Positions 9,501 to 16,359 of a stretch of 57,842 bases of DNA are shown here, piece by piece. The notes beneath the pieces are model-generated. The model did not search any database. It was given only the letters and a program-made list of their open reading frames with translations, and was not told where the DNA came from. Position numbers and translations under genes: made by a program. Every line of letters starts with the position of its first letter. Position 1 is the first letter of the stretch. Source of the stretch: Hondaea fermentalgiana (lineage: Eukaryota > Sar > Bigyra > Thraustochytrida > Thraustochytriidae); the NCBI GenBank assembly GCA_014084085.1, contig NPFB01000127.1, positions 7,333 through 65,174 of the forward strand, written 5' to 3'.

Positions 9501-11349
9501 GATCTGTGTCCTCCACAACTTCGTAGCCGTCCGCGGTGCCAAACAGCGGATCGGCGTGCTGTAACAACGTTTGCACCATGGCGAGACAGACCTCGATATC
9601 CGTATCGGACCAGTCCATGTCTTGCAGGTGAGATGCACTCGTAGCAAGTCCTGAGCTCGAGGACCTCGACAAGTCTGGGCCGGCTTGCAAAAATGGAAGC
9701 GCCCAAGTTGCAGATGCCGAGCCCACACCTGGAAAGGCAATAATGTGTCGAAGAAGGAAGAAGCGGTCCTCTAATCGCCCGCTTTGCACAAGAGCAGCCC
9801 CAAGGTGTGCCAACCATGCGCGGACGCAGCGCAAAAAGCGCCGTCGCCAGCGCAACTGCGATGCGAGCGCCTGTACGCGCTCGTGCTCGAGTTCGCGTCG
9901 CGTCTTGAGTTCAAAGGACAGAAGAATTGTAAAGTAAATTCGAGCATGAGCCTCGGCGCGACCATTGCAGCGCGCGACCTCTGCTTGGGCACCGTCGAAC
10001 CGCGAGCAGAACCGGGGCGAGAGCGCCAGTTCCTCGTAAATCTTTTGCTCCACGTTGAAGGCAGTCATCGTGCGATCGAATCCAAATGAGGTCAAATCCT
10101 TGGAACGCAAGTCTCCGATCCGCTTGAGCTCGGTCTCAAAGGCGCGAGCTTTCTTTCTTGAAAAGGCTGCATGCTGAAAAGACACAGACGCCTTGACCGT
10201 TCCAAGTCCGGAGCGAGTCTCCTGCGTTTGCTCTGCGCGTCCATTCTTGCGCGCCCAAATTTGACCGCGAGTAAGTCTGCAATCTTCGATTCGACGAGCG
10301 AGTTGGCCCAGAAAGTCCTCATAGGCCTCCTCGGCAACGCGAAACTTGAGGACCAACTGCGTGAACTCGTCCTCGACAGGTTCGAGGCCGTCCGGGCACG
10401 AGGTATCGAGCGTCGAAATGGCGTGTCGGTATTTATTGACGTATGGTACGGCTTCTGCTGAACGTAGGGCGTCAAGAACGCCATCATTGCCAAGAACCTC
10501 GGCCAAGTAGCGATCGTCTGCTCTGACGTTGACGAGATCGACTGCAGCGCCGCCGAGCTGGCCGAGCTGTTCCATCGTGGGCGCTGAGGGTGCAAATTCT
10601 CGATCAATCGTTGGTGCTGCGCTCGGTACGGGGATGATGGTCGGGTAAAGAGAAGCATGCGTGCTCTCCACTGTTTCCACTGAGGAGACATTGGGACGAA
10701 GGGCGTTGGAAACTCTTGCCAACGCTTCGCTTGTTGATTCTCCTTCACGAAGTCTATGCACAGATTGAGCAAAGCGCGCTTGCAGTTCAAGTTCGTTTTC
10801 GTCCCTTTGCGCGAGCAAAAGGAGTTCTTCCTCGTCCAAGGGAGATCGAGGTGGCAGCGGAGGTGCAGAGGGCTCGACGTCGTTTGTGTCGGCATCCACG
10901 AGTTGCGTTTCATTGGCCTGTTCAAGAAGTTCGTCTGTCTGGCCAGGATCTGTTATTTGCTGCGCACCAACATCTTTGTTCGCTGTTGAGGGTGCTGTTG
11001 CGAGAGTGTCTTGCTCGAGAGCGGTTTGGGTTCCTTCATGCGTTGAGGCGTCTGCATTTTCCGATGACAACGGTGTCACAGCAATAGCAGCATCAGATAA
11101 GGTTTCCTTTGCTCCAACGTGGAGAACAGCCTGCACGTCGGGCAGGTCCCTTTCAAGCGTCGCTGCGTCCGTATAGGTTTCCGTCTGTTCGTCGGGCGGG
11201 TAGAGCAGGTCGAGTGGAACGGGTTCCAGCGTTTTCAAGCCTGCATCCTCGCTCCTGGAGCCCGTGGCGGCGGGGTCCGTGGCGGCGGCGGCTGTTGTGC
11301 CGGCACGCGAGCGCGAGTCTGCATCTTCGGCGTCGCGCGCGAGCTCCAT
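556..11349 (-). CDS. EPG5: Ectopic P granules protein 5 homologue (autophagosome-lysosome tether)
   Basis: An uninterrupted 3597-codon ORF on the minus strand. EPG5 is a Rab7 effector that tethers autophagosomes to late endosomes/lysosomes. Blocks resembling animal EPG5 occur in the right order: an early helical block VEDEFTQLVLKFRVAEEAYE; FFLLRHIIAFPG followed by WALPFLQ (about 9740-9775), like the animal FLLNHIL...WAVPFIQ; YRIYRWANYALRVHADHPLL (about 6450-6515), like IYRWAHQAL...DHPLLPL; LPWKTWTLCDAI (about 3520-3550); and a C-terminal LFPHFKYLNRPHNEW like the animal end LYPEVHYLDH. The first ATG is at 11349 (MELARDAEDADS); the frame stays open to 11403 but only through a TTG. It is about 1000 residues longer than the human protein, the excess being Ser/Ala/Gly-rich low-complexity linkers. 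No intron is needed. The N-terminal 300 residues are acidic and probably disordered. Confidence 0.87.
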   Translation of the reverse strand: MELARDAEDADSRSRAGTTAAAATDPAATGSRSEDAGLKTLEPVPLDLLYPPDEQTETYTDAATLERDLPDVQAVLHVGAKETLSDAAIAVTPLSSENADASTHEGTQTALEQDTLATAPSTANKDVGAQQITDPGQTDELLEQANETQLVDADTNDVEPSAPPLPPRSPLDEEELLLLAQRDENELELQARFAQSVHRLREGESTSEALARVSNALRPNVSSVETVESTHASLYPTIIPVPSAAPTIDREFAPSAPTMEQLGQLGGAAVDLVNVRADDRYLAEVLGNDGVLDALRSAEAVPYVNKYRHAISTLDTSCPDGLEPVEDEFTQLVLKFRVAEEAYEDFLGQLARRIEDCRLTRGQIWARKNGRAEQTQETRSGLGTVKASVSFQHAAFSRKKARAFETELKRIGDLRSKDLTSFGFDRTMTAFNVEQKIYEELALSPRFCSRFDGAQAEVARCNGRAEAHARIYFTILLSFELKTRRELEHERVQALASQLRWRRRFLRCVRAWLAHLGAALVQSGRLEDRFFLLRHIIAFPGVGSASATWALPFLQAGPDLSRSSSSGLATSASHLQDMDWSDTDIEVCLAMVQTLLQHADPLFGTADGYEVVEDTDPLDSRLSEADYIALLEQMPHGIAVERLLPSSEHVAALTPDQVKSAFARVHAHVLALSSAVTRLKWFTQLGRMLSQAVVRVVVRAGAFLRDLECWGARAPWAVAQMHFDRLVLMSAVYLLTSSNKNLRLAVRDLPLDRLSCEASWRLFHGLILGYSESNFSSLEGIYTTQTENGRPVAKGRSVNLSSNGTLSVENPGALFSSLQHVCSYRQWKAAVDREPAVRRRFAQVLRARDRDAESPLRFSETSKRKQQGAKSASHASPYSQHTSRLSLGTLQLDTEDDVADDAVSGTPRHGEALYRLVALSSLGAASSADLGRAVMLEISFAAFATPDSELAHEELLDPVCDMLAMICRAHPELTSDLLHFVSVHESQFSCERKRGLKLFRALPIRGWAPRVPEDTDILCSWLAPRSSAPGNEETTVLDARAEMAMAVLSDLDYSADANAELALEPSVHRAIAILIAEACMARATMPHLERVSHAGALATLRRWIPLTSDYTNSQDMVRFEHWCWTTLLSLSLYNTTTGEPLCPLVDVSDAADVGPGGALHHMWKTAAQRANVLAVEALRPTLPTGGSQSPTPVAVQDSLHKFVHPILSYVLLQTSNHTQDQEGWVPLKSLLHFSHPGVSTNWHLVERAYLSTLQTLLPRYAFELFDERSDFTFHPLPGAAHWLLPFLESTDARDRAMESSGGLVAVGSGLVGDLISRVLTPDSPQGATKAGPTTSAATTASPFAFRRGASVESISPSSVRSRSTSVASNGGTCALEKLVLRVGKGAAGRLRSLVETHVCAPLLCDEDGDNVMLRERMARCCVVFWVDQIMSLPQWQGLAACKTVLDGIAMATISVQPQLRYTDLPAEMENRICKYADHLIATVLAGVDSSTAQKVGGGGAAGSAAAAASSLATTSPEVTALSVLPAQAASGFFAKSDVSEAVLHCDWLSFEALLVETGREYPLWQAAGAFLARATNTNADLDNLRNDLDAELKKNASLGFAPRSMHVDFKKLSQYRIYRWANYALRVHADHPLLPLYWQVLLTLTFSRGANGQIFGMRFLTRGNKQTRRANVRDALLARARELQLHFKDLARRESTPIPSPTRPNTSGFRQRSSRRRFSVSRRRSSSTGSVGPAGGGSDADFSLHYRSSAHLESLSCFYGAVSLWLRDANPHAWMGSPSSELSALNQLGPDFCVTRLHDLLSKPLLQRMHEVVQPATLTHGSLSTTTTSEPSAASSGSGPDSHGNHSDNGAAGVRSLLWFDLVDLSPHRDDLVFSCGSWCPASTARRTAPSGSLSSTCGSSGRASSLALTGAAATFRPAPVYLYREPVMPASLDLSSVDVQAILHELIVCAQTYAGQTAQANDLAKEIRECLPHLYVQQSRVETVYEYAPSGKDPEPYQFDIPFEESVLDQDVDHRLAETWDLWLALSYGWMPAPLPSEKRRHRERFLSTSSVDSLSMATALAGASEDEQHVCSLVATLIAAVRHTCALASSKDATHSVKAHQRGLAWFRALLQAESPLTRAFPPAQRVLWTTISKTGHAFARTHEEDTMLILASMLEDPHRIHLLSPLFRPLNIVERLLDFYVLAWKSIPQIPARDMILVLEHFDFAPWLALKPSHKLRTKLLVMAASVLRQRGWKNHSQAGRAASATAAAYVTPEDAAAETKVFDFHVKVFLAVCKASPEEHFVEALKLLVGDPSIGSSFQDLALASENGAEAREAEGEPTGTETADSASTNLRVEIPQQARDSEGAPLNGKVWDAVLHEIGTGIWRSVDAETLFAACDALGSFYFQLRMNGSGSAVTVCTEPGPLVKQWGPLELVGRAARLAHKIILLMCALIRDSAHDESIWPKELLVRSWASLATLFRPWLLSEFLDKSPQEALSPLNPDLAGRYLASEVSVPSENAFWGNLGLSAAQLEAGHEAEPETGSQRKYEAPWTVGQKNQETLAAAVLQSFVACVSDLNAVSQQVEPFWVLDQVWWLFVDDLASSANKQVLATITKALKELPWKTWTLCDAILAEFLRLVASHTSSDPVFIMIRHMLEQLNWSPLAESDHRRFTATLAARGRSVEAAMRRDSLTTTPPEEFYAHVLRLTFTLLLKEPQEVPPSFCEYYFGVAHGLPWSHVDPNSFRAVGMDLEMLLSVLPKAEAARIPAQRASSRVVAVDTAEKKAVAAIRLFGTATSLAAQRQNARVLNQAAETSLSDALQRERCVLSLLTSQLRATLVSHKSAISVEGASASSPSNVVGGATAVGGGTAATTTATVAPISGLQKLVSESSSLPFSSGALVMLVYESMQRVLGLLADPEGPYVQACDHVDGVREIARIDSHERVLQSMDAALTDVFALLNVTGVVCVRAGSSSGGLQSGDLGVANLVFGKVENVLRSISESLPTTLQFHEDESGLHESAHNLGLGPGGDQNHALEAERDSAGRQLSDEFGAQHGWSESKHGRGDCPPGARATVQQWRYWKVMWRSVLPTMIAAARGEAPFDRIASVIPEEPDAKHSGSAASSAGARLAMGMRRLARHRAASTGSGSSQSSLLGGSNNESVFTRAQGGVPPAPASALEAESSFSVTGVGIGCLVHSFITRTPHCAPLHIVAALRSVSRDARAIEVVEGALESWFTVRTDLGPVIAALCVERDFGRVLDDEASILKLEACAIRRGAWHTWFVLELYALATGLTPPSEVLARVGSSILFAVRTEMTRPSGSFLRPSLMKLLPMIFLLFDLATQEHEEDPTVNESAFKVQQLHVAMAALQKLALDKAGMLSSLASAVFSRLPQMPFGASTATTTASATAPTTSTMSSDAAVVTGVRQFAEVEGESSGTRGGSSSTSPSTGHSSYLAQQIAEEGLSEEDNLRIYVRALQALVYVNSHRRSGALRMQSRDFDLNLESRKSQAAAQALTQTYSTSAAASWAWRFCAEPSHTMASYPTLVEELNVRLFPHFKYLNRPHNEWEKLHDAVRVRGRPQRRSESGRVGGEQGSSLFGAEHQRRLGRDEDQTGGTVSL

Positions 11350-12242
11350 CGCGGCGTCGCCCGGGCGGCGGCTCTTCTCGCGGGAGAAATTCGAAAATGC
11401 CAACCGAGAAAAGAAAAGAATAGAAAAGCACAGGGAGAAAGAAAACCCAGCAAACAGTCAACAAACACAACTATACTATAGCATACTATAGAAGAGCCGA
11501 CCTTCGAGCGCCTTTACGGAGGTGGCCGGAGAACAAGAACAAAGAGGCGAGTTCGACTTGGTTGGAGAAAGGAAAAAGGAAGAGGCACGAATGAGAATGA
11601 GGTGCAACCAATGGCAAGTGGTGGTCCCATTTTTTTCACGCCGCGACGACGAGCACCGTTTGGAGATGCGACTTCGACACCTCGCGGGGCCTCGCGAAGC
11701 TCTGCGGCATGGCGATGGGCGCGTCGCAGTCGAAAACGGATTGACCGAGCTCCGATGACGCAGAGAAAGTTTCGGGGCGTGGTGGTGGCATGGAGAACGA
11801 AAGAGGAAGGAGAAAGGGGGGGGGGGGATAGAGACAATGGCGGGATGTCCCAACACCAACATCGTCAGCGTGCAAGCGCAACCGCCCATGGGGTGGGAAC
11901 GGCATTGTTGACGAGGCTCCGAGTCAGCAGCGCAGCGATCGTTTGGGGCCGCTCGTTGTACCTATGTGCCTCTCCAGAGGCCGAAGCCCGGCTCTCTTCG
12001 TCGTAAGTTGTGATAAATCCTTTCAAAAGGAGAAAGAGGAGTTGGAAAGATGCGACCCCGGGCCGCGCCTGCGAGGAGAGATAGATCGATGCTTGCTTGC
12101 ATGCACTCCAGGAGGCTAAATCTCAACAAAGACATACATCTGACGACAGAAAAGAAAGACGGACTGTGAGACGATGATCAGGGTATATCATTCTTGATCA
12201 AAAAGAAAAACAACTCAAATCTATGATACGAGCAATTAGAGT
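11350..12242. other. Intergenic: EPG5 upstream region and 3' flank of the next minus-strand gene
   Basis: About 890 bp with no supportable gene. It should hold the EPG5 promoter and 5' UTR at its left and the 3' UTR of the methyltransferase gene at its right. Visible features are a homopolymer of 13 G (about 11816-11828) and an AT-rich CTATACTATAGCATACTATA stretch near 11470-11490. Open frames here (for example 11602-12006 +) have no recognisable domain and overlap each other on both strands. Confidence 0.5.
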
Positions 12243-13295
12243 CTAGGCAGCGTTCTCCTCCTCGTCCGAAGGTTTCAAAGCGTTAGGAAGGCTGTCGACA
12301 TCTTTGACGTAAAAGGGCTCGCGAGACCGCTCTTTGTGCGTCTCGAGGGCAGCTTTGACAGTGGTTTCGTTGTGATCAAAGTTGGCAATGTACCAGAAGC
12401 TGATAAAGGGCGAGGTGCGGACGCCGAGTGCGGAGACATGATTTTGAAGACGCTCCTTTGGGCGCAAACCTTTGGGGGTCCAGTAATTGTATCGTTTGTG
12501 CGGCACGAGAAAGCCGTCAAACTGCGACTGGTCAAAATAAGATTTGCCGCAGACGTAGTTGGGCATGAGTAAGAGGGCCGGTTTTTTGTTCTTGGCCGTG
12601 AAGTCGAGCAGTCGCTCAACATGATCAAACGAATAAGGTGGATTCGTGACGAGAACGTCATGCTCTGGGGTTTCAGAAGTATAGAAATCCTCGCACTTGT
12701 TGTATACATTTTCGAACCCGAGAACACCGAGGTTCTTTACCACCGCACCGGCGCAAAAGTAAGGATCGTAAATGCGCAGTTCGGCGGGAGATTTGCCAAG
12801 CTTTTTGGCGAGCGCGCGCAAAAGGGGGGCAACATCCGCGTATGCCTCGGGAGCGGTTTCACAATGGTCATCCGAGGCCGTGTGGAAGGGGTGCTCGATG
12901 GCTTCGTGCTGCGCCATGCATCGTACCTTGTCGGCCTCGACGAGTTGCACGCGCTCCTTTTTGCTCAGGGATTTCCAATTCTTTTTCAGCTTTGGCCAAT
13001 AGTGTCGGTGTGCCGGGTTGAGCCAGTCCGAGAGGGTGCCGTCGCGCGCGTCGGCAATTGCACGGGCAACCTCCTCTTTTGTAAGGGCGCCACCGGAGAC
13101 GCGTGCCGTTTTCGGCGGTCGCGAATCTGCTGCGTCTGCTGCACCATATCCTTTATCATCTTCTTCAACAACATCTTCAGCTTTCTGTTGCGCTGCCAGC
13201 AAAGCGGGCGCTGGTTTGCCCTTGGCACCACGCTTGCGCTTCTTCTTGTTAAGCCTGCGTCGCTCTCCGAGCGAGAGGCCTCCGGTGGTCTCCAT
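12243..13295 (-). CDS. NPPY-motif class I SAM-dependent methyltransferase, uncharacterised eukaryotic family
   Basis: A 350-aa protein with a Rossmann methyltransferase core. Motif I is IYDPYFCAGAVV (DPYFCAG at residues 177-183, resembling the D-P-F-x-G-S/A-G of amino-methyltransferases) and motif IV is VLVTNPPYS (NPPY 218-221), the signature of enzymes that methylate planar amino groups (adenine N6, glutamine N5). The N-terminal 70 residues are Lys/Arg-rich (RRLNKKKRKRGAKGK) and look like a nuclear or nucleolar localisation segment. The C-terminal half is unassigned. The start at 13295 (METTGGLSLGERRR) follows a CAGCTG repeat; the frame extends upstream but that part is compositionally unlike the rest. 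The substrate is unknown: DNA, RNA or protein are all possible. Confidence 0.72.
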   Translation of the reverse strand: METTGGLSLGERRRLNKKKRKRGAKGKPAPALLAAQQKAEDVVEEDDKGYGAADAADSRPPKTARVSGGALTKEEVARAIADARDGTLSDWLNPAHRHYWPKLKKNWKSLSKKERVQLVEADKVRCMAQHEAIEHPFHTASDDHCETAPEAYADVAPLLRALAKKLGKSPAELRIYDPYFCAGAVVKNLGVLGFENVYNKCEDFYTSETPEHDVLVTNPPYSFDHVERLLDFTAKNKKPALLLMPNYVCGKSYFDQSQFDGFLVPHKRYNYWTPKGLRPKERLQNHVSALGVRTSPFISFWYIANFDHNETTVKAALETHKERSREPFYVKDVDSLPNALKPSDEEENAA

Positions 13296-14772
13296 GACGA
13301 CTGGCAGCTGCAGCTGCAGCTGCGCTTGCGTCCACCTGCTTGCGGTCGGCGTGGCTTGCGTGTCAGGACCGCCACGGCAGCGAGGACCTCCCAGCCAAGC
13401 TCGCTCGGCCAGGTCCTGCCAAGCCAAGTCAACTCAAGCGGCCCAGAGCCGAGCCTGGCAGTTCCTCCCTCCTTCAAGCAAGTTCAACTCGGTCGGTGGC
13501 TTGGGCTGCTTTTGCTTGGCTCTGCTGCCTCTGCTTAGCTCGACGGGCTTGGGAAAAAAAGAATTGGTGGCTCCCAGCCCAGCGATTGATTCCCAGCAAC
13601 CAAGGAAGGCGTCGAGAGAGCACCACCACCTCTCATCCAGGGCCACTCGCTGGCGACTCGCGATCAAAACGACAACGCGGCAACATCGCGACAAACAACG
13701 CGACGCGGGGCGATGAGGTGACCGCAGCAAGTGCAGCGGAGCTTCACGCGAGGTCTACGCTACGCCGCCGCGATGGACGGCGTGTCGGCACAGCCGGCTT
13801 TCTCTGCTTGAGCGGCAAGAGAAAAGCGGACGAGCGAGCACGTGGCGAGGAAACTCGCGCTCCAAGGCCTCCGCAGAGGAGTCTTGCTCGCTACGTACGC
13901 GCATGTACAAATAGAAAACCATACTTATGGATTGCTGTTCAGAACCTTTTGTCACGGTGAGTCAAGTATCGAGACGTGATCACGATTCGATCCAGGAGAG
14001 GTGGTAGGGGTGTTGAAGCATTGCTAGAGGAGAATGATGGAAGAACCGGAAAGCAGTAAACTATCTCTTGGGTCGACGCAGCGCGCGGCAGCAGACTTTT
14101 GTTTGTAGCTGTGTTGCAATCACGCGACTTGAGTCATTCTATACTGCGAGAAGAACAGCATCGCCTCAGTATGCTCGTTAACGTGGCCAAGGTCCCTCGG
14201 GACCTCGGCTTGCGTCGTTGATGAGTTCGAGGCCGTGTGCCACACCTCAGTGATAAGGACCTTCTGGTTCTAAATACATGATGAACGTATCGCTCGGTAA
14301 ATACTGTGGCCGAAAAGGGGACAATACGATTTCCTTGTTACGCATGTCCCATTGATCACTCTGACCCATTTTACATTAACTCTTCTGCTTCCTCTGCTTC
14401 TCCTCCTCCTCCTCCTCCTTTTCTTCTCATCGCCGCTCTCACTTTGTTTTTGTAGGTGAGAGCAGGGCGAGGAGCTAGAGATTGAGAACGAGAGAGGGAA
14501 GAAAGGAAAAAGAGAAGCAGGAGCGTTGCCAGAAACGGGCTTTGTCACAATGAGGAAACGAGATATAGAGAAAAGAGAGAGAAGTGGAGGTGTTCTTATG
14601 CATGATTGCACATTGGATGTCGCTAACGTTTGGAGTTGTTTTGTTCTGTGGATAAAGACGTTGAAAATTAATTTCAATTGACAAGCAGTACGAGCACTCA
14701 AGTCCGAGGCTTCGCTAGCCTACATGCCCCACACATTGATCCGCCCATGTCATTACCGTCGGCTTGGTCACA
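13296..14772. other. Long intergenic region without a recognised gene
   Basis: About 1.48 kb between two minus-strand genes. It must hold the promoter of the NPPY methyltransferase (left) and the 3' UTR of the ATPSCKMT-like gene (right). The left part is GC-rich, the right part (14260-14700) AT-rich. A perfect 7-bp inverted repeat with a 2-base spacer lies at 14190-14205 (AGGTCCC-TC-GGGACCT). The longest open frame (13340-13960 +, 206 codons) has no domain and runs antisense over the promoter. No tRNA-like fold was convincing. Confidence 0.45.
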
Positions 14773-15414
14773 TCATGAAAGAGGAGGCGGCGCAGAGCTC
14801 GTCTCGGCATCTGCCAACCTTTTTGTATATACGTGAACCTCGTCTGTACTTTCAACCTTGCGCCATGTGGCCTCGGTGAGAGTAAAGACGTTGCTGAAAA
14901 TGAGGACATCCTCTTTGCATTCATCAAGAAGTTTGACACTGAGTCGATCCATAATAGGCGAGAGCCCGTAAACTAGAATGATGTCCGCACTGTGCAAGTT
15001 GACTTTCCAGAGATCACGGCAGTGAAATTCTGCCGAGGCCGTTGCAGGCCATGGCGTGCGCCCTGGCACGAGGCGATGGGCCAGATGCTGATCCCACCAA
15101 GCCCACGTTTGCGAGACAGCCACTAGCATCGGGTTAAGCTCATACCCCACGGCTTCATACCCGTTGCGTGCAGCCTCAATGACGACGCGGCCATCACCTG
15201 ATCCCAGGTCAACCATTTGCGGTGCCTCTTTACCCTTGACGACGGGCTTGACCTTGGGCAAGACGCGGTGGAAGACCACGTCGAGCGATTTGCGCAGTGT
15301 CGGCATGTATGGTGCACCTTTGCCGGTCACTGCAGGCAGCGCCGAGACAAAGAGTGTCAGATTCACCGTGAGCGCCGCGCCAAGCGCCGCCCCGATCATG
15401 CCTGCCAAGCCCAT
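14773..15414 (-). CDS. Mitochondrial protein lysine N-methyltransferase, ATPSCKMT/ANTKMT (FAM173) family
   Basis: A 213-aa protein with one N-terminal hydrophobic segment (residues 4-25) followed by a compact seven-beta-strand methyltransferase. Motif I is VDLGSGDGRVV (68-78), followed by the acidic post-I motif GYELNP (90-95) and later DIILVYGLSP. This layout (membrane anchor, then the D-L-G-S-G-D-G-R motif) is characteristic of FAM173, whose animal members trimethylate a lysine of ATP synthase subunit c (ATPSCKMT) or of the ADP/ATP carrier (ANTKMT) in the mitochondrial inner membrane. Sequence alone does not separate the two activities. The first ATG is used; length matches the family. It is transcribed away from SPB1, sharing a 945-bp intergenic region. 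Confidence 0.85.
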   Translation of the reverse strand: MGLAGMIGAALGAALTVNLTLFVSALPAVTGKGAPYMPTLRKSLDVVFHRVLPKVKPVVKGKEAPQMVDLGSGDGRVVIEAARNGYEAVGYELNPMLVAVSQTWAWWDQHLAHRLVPGRTPWPATASAEFHCRDLWKVNLHSADIILVYGLSPIMDRLSVKLLDECKEDVLIFSNVFTLTEATWRKVESTDEVHVYTKRLADAETSSAPPPLS

Positions 15415-16359
15415 GGTCTATCGATTCGCGCGATCAGGCCCGCGATAACTTCGCTGGCAGCAGCAGCCAGCCAGGTGTTTGGGCACTGGCTATGGCAGAC
15501 ACTCGCACACACACACATTACGTAGGCCAACAACAGCAAAGCAAAACATTTGCAGCAGGAAAGCTCGACGAGGCCACGGCGCCCGCCAGCTGCAGACACC
15601 TCGGAAAGGTAATCAAGCCTTGCATCAGAATCGGGTTTTCGTAGAGTAGTAAGAATAACCCAGTCATGCGTTGTTGGTCTTTGACGATGATGATGATGAT
15701 GATGAGAGCTCCGAGTTCGAGCCCTTTTCTCAAACATTTTCAGGCTATTGTTGCTCCTTGCAAGCTTATTACTTTGGACTGAAGTGGTCAAAACACCACT
15801 GCCAGCAGAAGAGGCGGCCGCTAGTCTATTCTGATGCACTGCTCAGCTCAGCTCAGCTCAGCTCAGCTCAGCTCCGCTCGGCCAGGCCGGCCAGCAGCGA
15901 AATTCAAGCCATAAACTCAAGTAAAGAAGACCATCGACCAAAGGTCCTGAAGCAGCAAGCGCTTTGCCGATCCTCAATCTTTCTGGCGTCCATCGCAGGC
16001 AAAAAGAAAAGATTGACTTCGAAAGCACTTGGCACTGGCACTGGCAAAGCAAGGCGTGTTCCAAATTTTCGCAAGAACAGCATCATATCTAGTATATTCT
16101 GCAGAACCCATTTTCGGGGCGCCGGCGCTGCAACCAGTCAATCGACTCGGACGCCACGAACTCGGACCCGCGACACAGAACCGCTTGCGGGGAGAGAGAG
16201 GGCGAGGAGGCCTCGTCGCTGGTCGCGCACGCGCGCTTCGCTGGCCGGTGAGAGCTGCCGGGCGCGAGCACGAGCAAGCAGACGAGGTAGCACCGTCGCG
16301 CAAACAGGCGAGCAAGCCAAGGGGAGGGAGCGAAGCGAAGCCAGCGAGCGAGTGGCACC
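15415..16359. promoter_or_regulatory. Shared upstream region of divergent ATPSCKMT-like and SPB1 genes
   Basis: A 945-bp head-to-head gap that must contain both promoters; no core element can be assigned with confidence. It contains a (GAT)n microsatellite near 15685-15705 and the pentanucleotide array at 15841-15874. Open frames here overlap on both strands and have no recognisable domain. Confidence 0.4.
15841..15874. repeat. Pentanucleotide array GCTCA x6
   Basis: Six perfect tandem copies of GCTCA followed by a decayed copy (GCTCC), in the intergenic region upstream of SPB1. One of five pentanucleotide arrays seen in intergenic DNA of this window. Confidence 0.95.

Noticed and set aside
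11350..11403. 18-codon N-terminal extension of EPG5
   Set aside because: Begins with TTG rather than ATG; the first ATG is at 11349.
13340..13960. 206-codon plus-strand frame in the methyltransferase promoter
   Set aside because: No recognisable motif and atypical composition.
13960..14010. ATTCGATCC resembling a tRNA T-loop
   Set aside because: No matching acceptor or anticodon stem could be folded around it.
14190..14205. Perfect 7-bp inverted repeat AGGTCCC-TC-GGGACCT
   Set aside because: Too short to assign to an RNA structure, element end or binding site in a eukaryotic intergenic region.
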